Assembly: GCA_022843125.1 (NCBI GenBank)
Contig: JALHOG010000003.1
Location: forward strand, 1-64,000
DNA: 64,000 nt
Direction: 5' to 3'
From: Ilumatobacteraceae bacterium
GTDB lineage: Bacteria; Actinomycetota; Acidimicrobiia; Acidimicrobiales; Ilumatobacteraceae
Part shown: one piece after another, positions 60,057-64,000 of the stretch
Position numbering within the stretch: position 1 is the stretch's first letter
Layout: every line of letters begins with the position of its first letter
Made by a program: the position numbers and the translations under genes
Notes under the pieces: model-generated
The model's database searches: none
The model's input: the letters and a program-made list of their open reading frames with translations, nothing else
Told to the model about the DNA's origin: nothing

Positions 60057-60990
60057 CGGCTTTCCCTCCGGACGGCACGCGGGTGGGCGGCACGGTAGAC
60101 CTCCCAGAGCCGCTCCTGGCTCACGCGGGTGTACACCTGCGTGGTCGAGATCGACGCGTGACCCAGCATCTCCTGCACGATCCTCAAGTCTGCCCCGTGA
60201 TCGAGCAGGTGCGTCGCACACGAGTGGCGCAGCACGTGTGGCGAGAGATGGTCGGTGATGCCGGCTCGGTCGCCGTACTTCTTGATCACGAGCCACGCGC
60301 CCTGCCGGCTCAACCGGCCGCCTTGCTGGTTGAGGAAGACCGCCTCGGCGTCACCGCGTCGTTTCCACCGCAGCGGGACCATTCGGGCGCGCCCTGATGG
60401 GGAGAACCACTCGTCGAGCGCCGTCGCCGCGGCCGATCCGAACGGGACGATGCGCTCCTTGGACCCCTTGCCGAAGAGGCGCACGAGCGAGTCGTCGAAG
60501 TCGATGTCGCCGACCGACAGCCCGACCACCTCGGAGATCCGGGCGCCGGTGCCGTAGAGCAGTTCGAGCAGCGCACGATCCCGGCGGTGGAGCGGCTCGT
60601 TGCCGACGACGGCGTCGAGCAGGCTCGTGACCTGCTGTTCGGTGAGCGGCTTGGGGATCCCGGACGGCACGGTGACCCCGTCGAGCCGGGCGGTCGGATC
60701 ATCGTTGCGGTACTGCTCGACCGCCAAGTACCGGTGCAGCATCCGGATCGCTGCGAGCTGCCGGGCGATCGACGTGGTCGCCGCACCCGAAGCACGTCGC
60801 TCGGCGACGAGATCGACCAGCTCGCGCGTCGACACGTCGAGCACCGTCCGCCCCCTGGGGCGCAACCAGGCCTCGTACGCCAGGAGATCTCGGCGGTACG
60901 CGAGCAGTGTGTTCCGCGACCGGCCCCGCTCGCTCGACAGCCAGACGAGGAACTCCTCGGCCTCGAGCGGGAGCTCGACGCGGTCGTCGC

Positions 60991-60994
<4 letters not shown>
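60053..60994 (-). CDS. xerD: Site-specific tyrosine recombinase XerD
   Basis: This 313-residue recombinase resolves chromosome dimers at dif. It has an N-terminal SAM-like core-binding domain and a catalytic domain with R152 (GTGARISEVVGL), K176 in GKGSKERIVP, H253-x-x-R256 (SPHVLRHSCATHLL), H279 (MLGHASI) and the nucleophile Y288 (TQVYTRV). All six catalytic residues are present. It overlaps the Nudix gene upstream and the HD gene downstream. The location between the Nudix gene and the scp genes is the expected actinobacterial placement of xerD. Confidence 0.94.
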
Positions 60995-63232
<2,238 letters not shown>

Positions 63233-63270
63233 TCCCGCGCGCAGGCGCGAACGCGCGGATCGCGCCCGAC

Positions 63271-64000
63271 TCAGCCACCGAGCAGCTCGCGCGCATGGTC
63301 GCGGGCCGAAGGTGTGTCGGCGCCCGACAGCATCCGGGCGATCTCGGTGACCCGGTCGTCCCCGTCGACCTCGGCCACCGACGCCGATGTGGAACCGTCG
63401 TGGACGTGCTTGGACACCACGAACTGGCGCTGTGCGCCTGCGGCGACCTGGGGGAGGTGGGTGACGACGAGGACCTGTCGATCGCGCCCCAGCTCGGCGA
63501 GGGCTGCGCCGACCGCGGTCGCAGCAGCGCCGCCGATGCCGGCGTCGACCTCGTCGAACACGAGGGTTCCGGCCCCACCACCTTCGTCACCGGCCCCGGC
63601 GAGCACCAGGCGCAACGCGAGCATCGAACGCGCCAATTCACCGCCTGAGGCAACTCGGCTGAGCGGCAGCATGGGCGCTCCCGGGTTGGCGGCCAGCAGG
63701 AACCGCACCTGATCTCCGGGATGATCGTCGCTGTGCTCCCCCACCTCGATCGCGATCGCGGCGTTCGGCATCGCGAGCGCCCGCAGGTGCTCCTCGACGG
63801 CGACCGCGAGCGACGGCGCCGCCGACCGGCGCTGCCGCCCGACCACCTCGGCCGCCCGGCGCTCGGCCTCGATCGCCTCGCCGCGGGCCACGTCGAGCTC
63901 TGCGGCCCGGGCGTCGTAACCCTCCAACTCGCGGAGACGTTGTTCGGTCTCGGCATGGAACGCCATCACCTCGGCGAGATCGTCGCCGTACTTGCGGCGC
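63271..64000 (-). CDS. recN: DNA repair protein RecN (5' end beyond window)
   Basis: The C-terminal part of about 242 residues of RecN, an SMC-like ATPase that acts at double-strand breaks, is present. A coiled-coil remnant (AETEQRLRELEGYDARAAELDVARGEAIEAERRAAEV, spread over 40 residues) leads into the head domain with LSRVASGGELARSMLAL (ABC signature), TLVFDEVDAGIGG (Walker B) and VLVVTHLPQVA (switch). The upstream part with Walker A lies beyond base 64000. It sits immediately before pyrG, a conserved actinobacterial arrangement. Confidence 0.93.
   Translation of the reverse strand, partial: RRKYGDDLAEVMAFHAETEQRLRELEGYDARAAELDVARGEAIEAERRAAEVVGRQRRSAAPSLAVAVEEHLRALAMPNAAIAIEVGEHSDDHPGDQVRFLLAANPGAPMLPLSRVASGGELARSMLALRLVLAGAGDEGGGAGTLVFDEVDAGIGGAAATAVGAALAELGRDRQVLVVTHLPQVAAGAQRQFVVSKHVHDGSTSASVAEVDGDDRVTEIARMLSGADTPSARDHARELLGG

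Overview
This window is one contiguous, gene-dense, very GC-rich bacterial chromosome segment. There are 56 protein-coding genes, no RNA genes and no gene-free stretch over about 135 bp. Gene content and gene order (recN-pyrG-Nudix-xerD, scpA-scpB-rluB, a decaprenyl-phosphate-arabinose pathway, an AftD homologue) point to an actinobacterium. The many TANNNT boxes lying 6-9 nt from a start codon and the lack of mycolate genes fit a non-mycolate lineage such as Acidimicrobiia (Ilumatobacter-like). That placement is an inference that I cannot test here.

Region 1 (1-14810) looks like a nitrogen-heterocycle or nucleobase scavenging island. It holds a flavin monooxygenase, a cytosine-deaminase-type amidohydrolase followed by an NMT1/SsuABC-type ABC transporter, a leftward VOC / M20 carbamoylase / creatininase-family trio, a PYROXD2-like FAD oxidoreductase, a site-2 protease, and a leftward three-subunit xanthine-dehydrogenase-type enzyme followed by a phosphoribosyltransferase. 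Region 2 (14941-25569) has a polyphosphate kinase 2 and a large dipeptide/oligopeptide ABC operon. In that operon one pair of ATPases sits between two complete binding-protein/permease cassettes. A 73-bp near-perfect palindrome separates regions 1 and 2.

Region 3 (25591-46825) starts with a HhH-GPD DNA glycosylase and then becomes a cell-envelope glycosylation locus. A translationally coupled operon (small membrane protein, GMC oxidoreductase, two SDRs, PIG-V-type mannosyltransferase, AftD-type arabinosyltransferase) is followed by four large polytopic GT-C-like proteins, two GT2 enzymes, a GT4 enzyme and a methyltransferase. Region 4 (46856-50727) carries DprE2, DprE1, a methyltransferase and a UbiA-type decaprenyl-phosphate phosphoribosyltransferase next to a HAD phosphatase. 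Together these could make the decaprenyl-phosphoryl-arabinose donor that AftD uses.

Region 5 (50724-64000) is core metabolism and chromosome maintenance: aroA, tyrA, rluB, scpB and scpA lie in one overlapping operon with the arabinose-donor genes. A divergent trpS-MATE pair follows, then a leftward run of a membrane-anchored unknown, an HD-domain protein, xerD, a Nudix ADP-ribose hydrolase, pyrG and the 3' part of recN. Adjacent genes repeatedly overlap by 1 or 4 bp (TGATG, ATGA, GTGA), so expression is largely in translationally coupled operons. Many operon-leading genes seem to be read from leaderless mRNAs.
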